From Lachnospiraceae bacterium 3-1 (GTDB lineage Bacteria; Bacillota; Clostridia; Lachnospirales; Lachnospiraceae), in the NCBI GenBank assembly GCA_000403255.2, contig KE159571.1, forward strand, positions 686,636-750,635: a DNA stretch of 64,000 nucleotides. The letters run 5' to 3'. The notes under the pieces are model-generated. The model saw only the letters and a list, made by a program, of their open reading frames with translations, did not search any database and had not been told where the DNA came from. The position numbers were made by a program, and so were the translations under genes. Shown one piece after another: positions 1 to 8,253 of the stretch (positions are counted from its first letter, which is position 1; each line of letters begins with the position of its first letter).

Positions 1-967
1 AAGTACCAAAAATGGCTCCTACACAGGTGGCAATTGCATCAGACAATAAAGCGGGTCTGATTCTAGGGAGTTTTCCTTCTTCGTCCAGCATATCTGCTTT
101 GGTGGAAAGTCCAATCAATGCTCCCAGAGTATCAAACAAATCCACGAATAGGAAAGAGAATATGATAACAGCAAAATCTATAAGATGAAAGCTGTTGAAA
201 TCTATGGCAAAGACGGCGCCAAAGGTTTCCTGGAAAGAGGAAAAATCAAGGCTGACAAATCCAGATGGAATGACAGAATACATGCCGTTGTCTGGGGAAG
301 GAACATAAATGCCTGCAACTTCACAGAGAATACCAAGTATCCAAGTGGTAAAGATACCGATTAAAATACTGCCTTTTACTTGTTTTACTAACAATATTCC
401 CGTAAAAATTAGGCCAATCAATGCAAGAATGGCGCCGATTCCTACAGAATGAAAGTTTTCTCCCTTAAAATTCTGGTAGGTTACCAGTGTAGAATCGTTG
501 TGTACGATTAATTTTGCATCCTGTAATCCAATAAAGGCGATAAACAGGCCGATTCCCACGCCAACGGCGGCTTTTAAGGTGGTGGGGATGGTGTTGAATA
601 TAGATTCCCGAACATTGGTCAGGGACAGGATGATAAAGATAACACCTTCCACAAATACAGCAAACAATGCAGCTTGCCAGGAATAGCCCTTTCCGATCAC
701 TACCGTGTAGGCAAAGTAAGCATTTAGTCCCATGCCGGGAGCTAATGCAAAAGGATAATTCGCAAGCAGCGCCATAAGCAGCGTACCTACAAAGGAAGCC
801 AGAGCGGTGGCAATCAACACAGCCTTTGGGTTCATACCTGCCGCTGAGAGGATGTTAGGATTCACAGCAAGGATATAGGCCATGGTCATGAAGGTGGTAA
901 ATCCCGCAATGATTTCTGTTTTTACTGTAGTATGGTTGTCACGTAGCTTGAAGAATTTTTCCAACAT
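1..967 (-). CDS. NCS2 family (AzgA-type) purine permease, 3' end outside window
   Basis: The gene reads leftward from an ATG at 967 and stays open to the window edge, so only about the first 322 residues are present. The translation begins MLEKFFKLRDN and continues with the hydrophobic pattern of guanine/hypoxanthine permeases, including AGFTTFMTMAYILAVNP, ALAPGMGLNAYFAYTV and FLFVDLFDTLGALIGL, the last matching the conserved acidic segment of the family. The expected role is proton-coupled purine base uptake in the membrane. GGAG lies 8-9 bases upstream of the start. It is the last visible gene of a minus-strand run (mutS2, regulator, kinase, permease) and starts 26 bp after the kinase stop, which suggests cotranscription. 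Purine specificity is inferred from the family; the C-terminus is not visible. Confidence 0.9.
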   Translation of the reverse strand, partial: MLEKFFKLRDNHTTVKTEIIAGFTTFMTMAYILAVNPNILSAAGMNPKAVLIATALASFVGTLLMALLANYPFALAPGMGLNAYFAYTVVIGKGYSWQAALFAVFVEGVIFIILSLTNVRESIFNTIPTTLKAAVGVGIGLFIAFIGLQDAKLIVHNDSTLVTYQNFKGENFHSVGIGAILALIGLIFTGILLVKQVKGSILIGIFTTWILGILCEVAGIYVPSPDNGMYSVIPSGFVSLDFSSFQETFGAVFAIDFNSFHLIDFAVIIFSFLFVDLFDTLGALIGLSTKADMLDEEGKLPRIRPALLSDAIATCVGAIFGT

Positions 968-992
968 AATTTTATTCTCCTTTTGTTTCTTT

Positions 993-2396
993 TCATTCTT
1001 TTTTCAAGGGCAGCGTAAAAATAAATTCTGTGCCAACTCCTTCTGTGCTGATAACATTAATATTTTCGTTATGTACAGAAATGATTTCTTTCACAATGGC
1101 AAGTCCAAGACCTGTACCACGTTTGTCTTTTCCGCGGGACAGGTCTGTTTTGTAAAATCGTTCCCAGATTTTTTTAATACTTTCTTTTGGAATGCCGATT
1201 CCGGTATCCTTCACGGAGATAAAAACCTTTTCATTTTTTTCTGTGGTTTCAATGGTTATAGCAGAATCTGGATGACTGAATTTAATCGCATTGTCAATCA
1301 GGTTGTAAAGTACTTGTTGGATTTTGCTCATATCTGCACAGACAAAAGAGGTTTCTCCTGTTAATATCAATTCAAAAGAAATCCGTTTTTCCTGGCAGAT
1401 TCCTTCGAAAGACTGAACTACCAGTTTGATGGTGTTATTAATGTCAAAGCTTGAGATATCCAGCATAGTGCCTTTGACGCCATATTTGTTCAGCTCCAGC
1501 ATACTCTGGGTTAGCTTGTTGAGGCGTTCTGTTTCAAATAAAATGATATTCAGGTATTTATCCTGCATTTCATGGGGAATGGTGCCATCCATAATGGCTT
1601 CTATATAGCCTTTGATGGAAGTCAGAGGCGAGCGGAAATCATGAGAAACATTTGCAATAAATTTCCGTTGATCCTCTTCCAAGGTGGAGAGCTCCGTTGC
1701 CATATAATTTAGGGAAGCCGACAGGTATCCTATTTCATCATTGGTATGAATATCAATTTGTGTTTCAAAATTTCCTTCCGAGTAATCTTTGGCGGCCCTG
1801 GTAATTTTCCAGATAGGAATATAAACAGTATAAGTAAAAAGCCCAAGTACCACAAAAGCGCAGAGGAAAATAATAGCTAAGGTCATGTAGGAAATATTGA
1901 TAAAGCCATCTTTTAATGCGGTCAGTTCACGAACTGGTTTGTGAATCAATACATAACCTCTTACTTTATAATTAATGGTGATAGGAGAAAAGACGGATAG
2001 AGTTTCTTCCGAAAAGGTGCCGAAAAAAGTGCCAGTTTGGTAATAGCTGGAACCAAAAACGGTAATGTCAAAGCCTTCAATGGTGTGAATGGAGGATTCC
2101 TGATTGGAATGAATCATAATCTTTCCGCTGTTGCTAATAACTTGGGTATCTGCATTCAGATAGGTGGAAACCGCTTGAAAATGGGCGGTTACATCTTCTA
2201 ATGTCATACTTCCCCGGTAATAATTGGCAGCATAATTGGAGGCCAGAAGATTGGATTCCCGATACAGATTGGAAGCAGTATCTCTTTTTATGTAATTTAA
2301 AGTCAGTTGTGAGGTAAATGTGGCAATGGTAATAAAACCAAGAATACCAAATGCCACATAACCAATTAAAAGTTTCAGATAAAGGGTCCGTTTCAC
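993..2396 (-). CDS. Sensor histidine kinase
   Basis: A 467-residue membrane histidine kinase. There is a transmembrane helix near residues 10-28, an extracytoplasmic sensor of about 130 residues, a second helix near 168-192, HAMP around 195-245, a HisKA domain with phospho-accepting His252 in NVSHDFRSPLTS, and a HATPase domain with NLIDNAIKFS, DTGIGIP and GTGLGLAI. It starts with GTG, and the response regulator stop overlaps that start by one base (TAGTG), so translation is probably coupled. The partner regulator is encoded immediately upstream. The signal is unknown; the extracellular part shows no motif I recognise. Core histidine kinase residues all look intact. Confidence 0.95.
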   Translation of the reverse strand: MKRTLYLKLLIGYVAFGILGFITIATFTSQLTLNYIKRDTASNLYRESNLLASNYAANYYRGSMTLEDVTAHFQAVSTYLNADTQVISNSGKIMIHSNQESSIHTIEGFDITVFGSSYYQTGTFFGTFSEETLSVFSPITINYKVRGYVLIHKPVRELTALKDGFINISYMTLAIIFLCAFVVLGLFTYTVYIPIWKITRAAKDYSEGNFETQIDIHTNDEIGYLSASLNYMATELSTLEEDQRKFIANVSHDFRSPLTSIKGYIEAIMDGTIPHEMQDKYLNIILFETERLNKLTQSMLELNKYGVKGTMLDISSFDINNTIKLVVQSFEGICQEKRISFELILTGETSFVCADMSKIQQVLYNLIDNAIKFSHPDSAITIETTEKNEKVFISVKDTGIGIPKESIKKIWERFYKTDLSRGKDKRGTGLGLAIVKEIISVHNENINVISTEGVGTEFIFTLPLKKE

Positions 2397-3094
2397 TATT
2401 TCACCTCAAATTTGTATCCAATTCCCCAGACAGTGGCAAGACGCCAGGAAGGGTGGTCTTTGATTTTTTCCCGGAGACGTTTGACGTGCACATCTACAGT
2501 ACGTGTGTCGCCGATATATTCATAACCCCAGATATGATCTAAAAGCTGTTCTCTGGTAAATACCTGGTTGGGGGAAGAAGCAAGAAAATACAAAAGCTCC
2601 AGTTCCTTTGGAGGCATATCGACAGATTTACCATAATAAAGGACAGAATAGTTGGTCTGGTTGATGACAAGGTCAGGATATTCTACACATTTGATATTGA
2701 CAGCAGTAGATTCCGGTTTGGGAGGCTGGTAGCGGCGCAGCACTGCCTTGACCCGCGCCACTAACTCTTTGGAATCAAAGGGTTTCATAATATAGTCGTC
2801 TGCGCCAAGCTCCAGGCCAAGCACTTTGTCAAAAATCTCTCCCTTCGCAGAGAGCATAATGATAGGAAGATTGGATTTGGTTCGTATTTCCCGACACACC
2901 TGATAGCCGTCGATGCCAGGAAGCATCAGATCCAGCAAAATTAAATTCGGCTGATATTGTTCGTATACCGCGAGGGCTTCCTCTCCGTCTTGAACCATTC
3001 GGGTGTCGTAGCATTCTTTGGTTAGGTAAAGAGAAATCAATTCTGCAATATTTGCATCGTCATCCACAATTAATATTTTTTGTTTTGCAACCAT
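2396..3094 (-). CDS. OmpR/PhoB-type response regulator
   Basis: A 232-residue two-component regulator. The receiver domain has the acidic pair DDD near residues 11-13, phospho-acceptor Asp55 in LILLDLMLPG, and the conserved Lys in KPF near 104. The C-terminal winged helix (about 130-230) contains LELLYFLASSPNQVFTREQL and RTVDVHVKRLREKI, typical of the PhoB class. AGGAG lies 8 bases before the ATG. It begins 30 bp after mutS2 and overlaps the kinase start by one base, so it is probably read from the mutS2 promoter or a promoter inside mutS2. Target genes are unknown. Confidence 0.95.
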   Translation of the reverse strand: MVAKQKILIVDDDANIAELISLYLTKECYDTRMVQDGEEALAVYEQYQPNLILLDLMLPGIDGYQVCREIRTKSNLPIIMLSAKGEIFDKVLGLELGADDYIMKPFDSKELVARVKAVLRRYQPPKPESTAVNIKCVEYPDLVINQTNYSVLYYGKSVDMPPKELELLYFLASSPNQVFTREQLLDHIWGYEYIGDTRTVDVHVKRLREKIKDHPSWRLATVWGIGYKFEVK

Positions 3095-3124
3095 AAGGGC
3101 TCCTTCTATAAGATAATTGTTTGC

Positions 3125-5494
3125 TTATTTGAATTCCACAATTGTAACGCCAGAATCTCCTTCTCCGAACTCGCCCAGCCGGAAAGATTTTACGTATTTT
3201 AGCCGCTTTAAATGGCCTTGGACTGCTTTGCGCAGTGCGCCGGTTCCTTTTCCGTGGACAACCCGCACGGAAGGCATATGGGCAAGGTAAGCGTCATCCA
3301 GATATTTATCAAGCAAAGACACAGCTTCGTCTGTGGTCTTTCCAATCAGATTGATTTCTGTGGAAACAGAAGCAGATTTTGACATTTTCAGTTTTCCGGC
3401 TCCAGTGGATTTTTTCTTGTTGCCAAGGGTCGGAGGCTCTTCCAAAAGTACCAAATCTTTGATATTTACCAAGGATCGTAAGATTCCCATTTGAACGTAT
3501 AAGTCTCCCTTGTCATTGGGCAGGGTATGGACGGTTCCTTTTAAGTTCATGCTTAATACCTTTACAGAATCGCCAATGCGCAATTTTTTTGGAACCTTGT
3601 GGTTGGCGGTTTCTTTTTGTTTCAGGGCCATGTTTTTCTCCAGGTTACTCATTTTGCCCCGGAGCTTGCTGCGCTCCTGTTCCATTTCTTTGGCGGAAGG
3701 ATTTGCCTGGCCGTATTTATGGAAATTCTTAATCGTCTGGTCTGCAACTTCTTTTGCTTCCCGGAGAATGGCATGGGCGTCTTCATTTGCCTGTCGGATA
3801 ATTTTTTCACGCTGGGCATCCAGACGTTCCTGCTTTTCTTCCAGCTTGTGCTTTAAGGCTTCTATTTCTTTTTTGTATTGTTCTGTTTCCAAACGTTCTT
3901 TTTCAATGGCGGTTCGTTTGGTTTCCAAATCAGAAATCAGGTCCTCAAAATTCTCTTCCTGTTCTGTCATACGTGTTTTGGCATCCTCGATAATATCCGC
4001 TGGCAGTCCTAGCTTGCCGGAAATGGCAAAGGCATTGCTTTTTCCAGGAATTCCGATTAAAAGGTGGTAGGTTGGACTTAAAGTTTCCACTGAAAATTCA
4101 CAACAGGCATTTTCCACACCAGCAGTAGAAAGGGCAAAAACTTTCAATTCGCTGTAATGTGTGGTTGCCATGGTGCGGATACCGTAATCATGGAGCCTGG
4201 ATAGAATGGAAGTAGCCAGTGCAGCTCCTTCTACCGGGTCTGTTCCAGCGCACAATTCATCAAAGAGCACCAGAGAATTTTCGTTTACCTGCTTCAAAAT
4301 GGAAGTAATATTTGTCATATGGGAGGAAAAGGTGCTTAAGTTCTGTTCAATGCTCTGTTCATCTCCAATGTCTGCAAATACTTCTTCAAATACTGAAAGT
4401 TCGGAGCGGTCATTTGCTGGAATGTGTAAGCCTGCCTGCCCCATTAAGGTAAAAAGTCCAACGGTTTTTAAGGATACGGTTTTTCCACCAGTGTTAGGAC
4501 CTGTGACAATCAACAGATCAAAATCCTCCCCAAGATGGATGTCAATGGGCACAACCTTGCGGCTGTCCAAAAGGGGATGACGTCCCCGGCGGATTTTTAT
4601 TCTTCGTTCTTTGTTGAAAACAGGGCTGGTTCCATTGTGTTTTTTTGCCAGAGAGCCTTTGGCAAAAATAAAATCCAGTTCTGTTAAAATATCATAGTCA
4701 TCTTTGAGATAAGGAATATATTCTCCAGTCAGGCTGCTTAAGTTGGCAAGAATGATTTCAATTTCTTCTCGTTCCTTTAGGTAGAGCTCCTTTAAATCAT
4801 TGTTTAGCTTTACAATTGCCATTGGCTCAATAAAGAAAGTAGAGCCAGTGGAAGACTGGTCATGAATCATACCAGGCACCTGTCCCTTGGATTCTGCCTT
4901 TACTGGAAGGCAGTAACGTCCGTCTCGCATGGTAATGACTGCATCCTGCAAATGGCTGCGGCTGCTGTTTAACAGCTCGTTCATCTGACTGCGGATTTTT
5001 TCATTTGTGTTTTTAATGGAACGTCGGATATGCTTCAAGGTGGCGGAAGCATCATCTGCAATTTCATCTTCTGACAGGATACAGCGTCTGATTTCTTCTA
5101 AAAGAGGCGTTAAAGGCTCTAGTCTGGCAAAGAGCTCTTCTAAGGAGTCTGCCTTGGATTCTTCTCTTTCATTGCGGGAATATGCTTTGGCACGTTTTGA
5201 TACCTCCAACAAGGAGGCAATTTTGAGAAATTCTTCTATGCTTAAAATACCGCCGACTTCTAAACGTTTCAAAGAGGCGCCTACGTTGTGGGCGCCGGAA
5301 AAAGAAAGAGAGCCTTTCTGGTAAATTCTTGTCAGTGCGTCAGAAGTCTGCTGCTGGGCCAGTTGTATCTCTTTCAGATCTACTGAGGGTTTTAAATTTC
5401 TGCAAAGTTCTTTGCCAGAAGCAGAGGTTGCACATTCAGACAGCATATCTATAATTTTGTGGTATTCTAATGTATGCAATACTTTTTCATTCAT
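3125..5494 (-). CDS. mutS2: Endonuclease MutS2
   Basis: A 789-residue MutS2, the usual length. Residues 1-300 are the MutS-like core; the ATPase has Walker A TGPNTGGKT near 331-339 and Walker B LVLFDELCAGTDP near 405-420. A long charged coiled coil spans about 515-640. The C-terminal Smr nuclease domain (about 715-789) contains INLIGKTTDEA and VRVVHGKGTGALR. The N-terminal mismatch-binding domain of MutS1 is absent, as expected. MutS2 acts in suppression of homologous recombination or in rescue of collided ribosomes, depending on the species studied. The start is supported by AAGGA 8 bases upstream. It heads the minus-strand run and is transcribed from the promoter at 5571-5599. Confidence 0.97.
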   Translation of the reverse strand: MNEKVLHTLEYHKIIDMLSECATSASGKELCRNLKPSVDLKEIQLAQQQTSDALTRIYQKGSLSFSGAHNVGASLKRLEVGGILSIEEFLKIASLLEVSKRAKAYSRNEREESKADSLEELFARLEPLTPLLEEIRRCILSEDEIADDASATLKHIRRSIKNTNEKIRSQMNELLNSSRSHLQDAVITMRDGRYCLPVKAESKGQVPGMIHDQSSTGSTFFIEPMAIVKLNNDLKELYLKEREEIEIILANLSSLTGEYIPYLKDDYDILTELDFIFAKGSLAKKHNGTSPVFNKERRIKIRRGRHPLLDSRKVVPIDIHLGEDFDLLIVTGPNTGGKTVSLKTVGLFTLMGQAGLHIPANDRSELSVFEEVFADIGDEQSIEQNLSTFSSHMTNITSILKQVNENSLVLFDELCAGTDPVEGAALATSILSRLHDYGIRTMATTHYSELKVFALSTAGVENACCEFSVETLSPTYHLLIGIPGKSNAFAISGKLGLPADIIEDAKTRMTEQEENFEDLISDLETKRTAIEKERLETEQYKKEIEALKHKLEEKQERLDAQREKIIRQANEDAHAILREAKEVADQTIKNFHKYGQANPSAKEMEQERSKLRGKMSNLEKNMALKQKETANHKVPKKLRIGDSVKVLSMNLKGTVHTLPNDKGDLYVQMGILRSLVNIKDLVLLEEPPTLGNKKKSTGAGKLKMSKSASVSTEINLIGKTTDEAVSLLDKYLDDAYLAHMPSVRVVHGKGTGALRKAVQGHLKRLKYVKSFRLGEFGEGDSGVTIVEFK

Positions 5495-5570
5495 AATGAT
5501 AATCCTTTCCTTCGGGCTCGTTCATTACTTTGTGATTCGATATCGTTAGGAATGATGATATCTTCCGATT

Positions 5571-5622
5571 ATTATACCTGAAAAAGAAAAATCTTGCAAC
5601 AAGCCCAGGAAAAACGTATAAT
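5571..5622. promoter_or_regulatory. Divergent sigma-A promoters sharing one -35 hexamer
   Basis: The palindrome TTGCAA at 5594-5599 is the -35 box for both directions. Rightward, a 17 bp spacer leads to TATAAT at 5617-5622 and the HtrA-like gene. Leftward, a 17 bp spacer leads to a minus-strand TATAAT (ATTATA at 5571-5576) and mutS2. Both spacings are exactly optimal. Start sites are inferred, not measured. Confidence 0.8.
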
Positions 5623-5699
5623 GTTTATATGTGTTATCGGTTACCGTTCAGCTATGCAGCCTTAAGAGGGATGGCGGCATGTTCATGGAGGGTGTGTTT

Positions 5700-7007
5700 A
5701 TGAAACAACAAAGGCAGAATGAGCAGGAATTTGCTTTTATTAAGGAGAAAATAAAAGACAAACCAATCAATAAACGGCGGCTGCTGATACGTGCAGGATA
5801 TAATATTCTCTGTGCGATAATTTTTGGAGCGGTTGCCTGTGTTGTATTTGTATGGTTAAGACCTTATTTGGATGAGTGGCTGTATCCCAAGAAAGAATCT
5901 ACCATCAGCATTCCGAAGGATGATGCCCCCCAGGAAGAGGAGGAAGAAGCTGAGACGGAGAAAAGGGAAGAGGAACAAGTGAAGGAGTCTCCGACCGAGC
6001 CGGAAAGCCAGACTGTGGTGGTGCAGGAGAGGCTGGAGATAGAGGATTATCAGGAATTACAGAATCAATTGTATGATATTGGAAAACAGGCAAATAAATC
6101 TGTGGTAACCGTTACTGGAGTGACAAGCGGCATAGACTGGTTTGACACGCCTTATGAGAATGAAAACAGTGCAGCAGGAATTGTGATTGGGAATAGCGGA
6201 CAAGAGCTATTGATTTTAACCGAGAAAAAGGTAATTGCAGATGCACAGGAAATCAGCATTACTTTTGTAGATGATACAGTGGTTTCTGCATCTTTGAAAA
6301 AATATGATGGAAATACGGGAATTGCTGTTATCAGCGTTCCATTGGAGGGAATCTCAGAGGAAACCATGAATCAAGTGGAGGTAGCTTCTCTAGGGAATTC
6401 TTATATTGTTCAGCAAGGGACCATAGTGCTTGCCATTGGAAGTCCTTTGGGTGCAAATTATTCTATTTTGTGCGGAACCATTACTTCCTCCAATAATGAG
6501 GTATCCACCATAGATAAGAATTATACCATTTTTACTACGGATATTGTGGGAAGTGAAAATGGAAGCGGCGTGTTGATTAACCTGAAAGGGGAAATTATTG
6601 GACTGGTACTTCAGGATTACAGCAGTCAGAGTGACCGTAACACAATTACAGCGCTGTCAGTATCGGAATTAAAGCAGGTGATTGAGGATTTATCCAATGG
6701 CCGGGATGTGCCTTATGTGGGACTGCGCCTGAGTACAGTAACAGATGAGATTGCAAAGGAATACAGTATTCCCAAAGGTGTTTATATTAAGTCCGTAGAG
6801 TTAGATTCACCGGCAATGGCGGCTGGCCTCCAGGAGGCAGATGTTATTCTTACGGTGAATGGAGAAGAAGTGAAGACAGTGGAGCAGTATAACCAGAAAA
6901 TTTATGCATTAAATCCAGAGGACCCAGTACTTATCACTGTCAAAAGGCAGAGCGGTGAAGAGTATGTAGATTTGGATTGTATTGTCACAGTTGGCGTATG
7001 GAAATAA
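5700..7007 (+). CDS. HtrA/DegP-like membrane protein with degenerate protease site and PDZ domain
   Basis: The start at 5700 is chosen because GGAGGG lies 7 bases upstream; an earlier in-frame ATG exists without a good site. The product is 435 residues: a basic cytoplasmic start, one membrane helix (about 33-55), an acidic linker rich in Glu, a trypsin-like domain (about 115-325) and a PDZ domain (about 330-430, with YVGLRLS and SPAMAAGLQEADVILTVNG). The fold matches S1C proteases, but by eye the catalytic His position (usual TNNHV) reads TEKKV (Lys177), the Asp position (usual TDLAV) reads TGIAV (Gly207) and the nucleophile site (usual GNSGGP) reads ENGSGV (Gly288, with Ser next to it). It may therefore be a non-catalytic scaffold or sensor at the membrane. 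yhaM follows 12 bp downstream. Confidence 0.85.
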   Translation: MKQQRQNEQEFAFIKEKIKDKPINKRRLLIRAGYNILCAIIFGAVACVVFVWLRPYLDEWLYPKKESTISIPKDDAPQEEEEEAETEKREEEQVKESPTEPESQTVVVQERLEIEDYQELQNQLYDIGKQANKSVVTVTGVTSGIDWFDTPYENENSAAGIVIGNSGQELLILTEKKVIADAQEISITFVDDTVVSASLKKYDGNTGIAVISVPLEGISEETMNQVEVASLGNSYIVQQGTIVLAIGSPLGANYSILCGTITSSNNEVSTIDKNYTIFTTDIVGSENGSGVLINLKGEIIGLVLQDYSSQSDRNTITALSVSELKQVIEDLSNGRDVPYVGLRLSTVTDEIAKEYSIPKGVYIKSVELDSPAMAAGLQEADVILTVNGEEVKTVEQYNQKIYALNPEDPVLITVKRQSGEEYVDLDCIVTVGVWK

Positions 7008-7019
7008 AGGAGTAAGATT

Positions 7020-7964
7020 ATGAAATATATAGGGAACCTGAGAGAAGGAGAACGTGTAGGGGATATTTATCTGTGTAAAGTGAAGCAGACAGCTTTGACA
7101 AAAGCCGGAAAGCCGTATGAGACATTGATTTTACAGGATAAAACAGGCACCTTGGATGCAAAGATCTGGGACCCGAATTCCCAGGGAATCGATGAATTTG
7201 AAGCTTTGGATTATATTGCGGTGGTAGGAGATGTCACCAGCTTTCAAGGGGCGTTGCAGCTTAATATCAAACGTGTCCGCAAAGTGGGAGAAGGGGAATA
7301 TGATCCGAAGGAATATCTTCCTGTCAGTGAGAAGGATATTGATCAGATGTATCTGGAGCTTACAGAGTTTATTAAAGGAATGAAGAATCCTTACCTGAAA
7401 AAGCTCTGTTCCAGTTTCTTCTTAGAGGATAAGGAATTTGAGAAGAATTTTAAATTCCACAGTGCAGCCAAAAATGTTCATCATGGTTATGTGGGGGGAT
7501 TGTTGGAGCATACCCTCAGCGTAACAAAGCTTTGTAATTATTATATCCAGGCATATCCAATGTTACATAAGGATTTGCTGCTGGCGGCTGCTATGTTTCA
7601 TGATGTTGGAAAATTGCAAGAGCTGTCTGTATTTCCAGAAAATGATTATACAGATGCAGGGCAGCTTTTAGGACATATTATTATTGGGGAAGAGCTGGTG
7701 GGAGAAAGGATTCGTACGATTCCAGGGTTTCCCATGAAATTAGCCAATGAATTAAAGCATTGTATTCTTGCACATCACGGGGAGCTGGAGTATGGATCGC
7801 CCAAAAAGCCTGCGATTGCGGAGGCAGTGGCTTTGAGCTTTGCTGATAATACGGATGCTAAAATGCAGACTATGAAGGAGGCCCTGGCTGCTGCGGAGGG
7901 AAATCATGGTTGGCTGGGATATAACCGATTGTTTGAATCCAATATACGAAGAACCAGTGAATAA
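7020..7964 (+). CDS. yhaM: 3'-5' exoribonuclease YhaM family protein
   Basis: A 314-residue protein with an N-terminal OB-fold (residues 1-90, containing LILQDKTGTLDAKIWD) that binds single-stranded nucleic acid, followed by an HD metal-dependent phosphohydrolase domain with HHGYVGGLLEHTLSV near 155-170 and AAMFHDVGK near 190-199. This is the standard YhaM (CBF1) layout and length in Firmicutes, where the enzyme trims RNA 3' ends. GGAG lies about 8 bases upstream of the start, and the gene follows the HtrA-like gene by 12 bp, so the two are probably cotranscribed. A hairpin follows the stop. Confidence 0.93.
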   Translation: MKYIGNLREGERVGDIYLCKVKQTALTKAGKPYETLILQDKTGTLDAKIWDPNSQGIDEFEALDYIAVVGDVTSFQGALQLNIKRVRKVGEGEYDPKEYLPVSEKDIDQMYLELTEFIKGMKNPYLKKLCSSFFLEDKEFEKNFKFHSAAKNVHHGYVGGLLEHTLSVTKLCNYYIQAYPMLHKDLLLAAAMFHDVGKLQELSVFPENDYTDAGQLLGHIIIGEELVGERIRTIPGFPMKLANELKHCILAHHGELEYGSPKKPAIAEAVALSFADNTDAKMQTMKEALAAAEGNHGWLGYNRLFESNIRRTSE

Positions 7965-7971
7965 AAACAAG

Positions 7972-8010
7972 GGCTGCTGTATGAAGGGGAATTTCCTGGA
8001 TGCAGCAGCC
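7972..8010 (+). terminator. Possible terminator hairpin after yhaM
   Basis: GGCTGCTG at 7972-7979 pairs perfectly with CAGCAGCC at 8003-8010, and the stem extends two more pairs with one wobble. The loop is about 20 bases and the T-rich stretch after it is only moderate (atatttgttcttct), so termination is plausible but not certain. Confidence 0.5.
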
Positions 8011-8013
8011 ATA

Positions 8014-8199
8014 TTTGTTCTTCTATAGGAAAGACCTTGCCACGCTAAAGCGTGAAAGTATCTTTCCTATAGAAGAACAAAGCTCTTATCGCACTGCGGC
8101 GGGTATGAAATCTGTCGCAAAGCGACCCGCCGCAGGCGGAGAATCCTGCAAAGCAGGATTCTTTCTTGCCACGAGCAATGAGCCAAGCAGCCGCGCTCG
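8014..8199. repeat. Cluster of perfect nested palindromes (intergenic hairpin element)
   Basis: No convincing gene lies between 7965 and 8253. A 21 bp arm at 8014-8034 pairs perfectly with 8061-8081 and encloses a smaller hairpin, CACGCTAAAGCGTG, at 8041-8054. An 11 bp arm at 8094-8104 pairs with 8125-8135 and overlaps a hairpin GTCGCAAAGCGAC at 8114-8126. GAATCCTGC at 8141-8149 pairs with 8153-8161 around an AAA loop. CGAGC at 8172 pairs with GCTCG at 8195. Three of the hairpins have the same small A-rich loop between GC and GC. This looks like a dispersed repeat or structured RNA rather than coding DNA; the open frame across it (8000-8257) is judged spurious. Confidence 0.75.
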
Positions 8200-8253
8200 C
8201 GGGGATAGAAGTTTTGCAATTGTCTATGTTTCAGGGAAGGGAATTAAAGTGGT

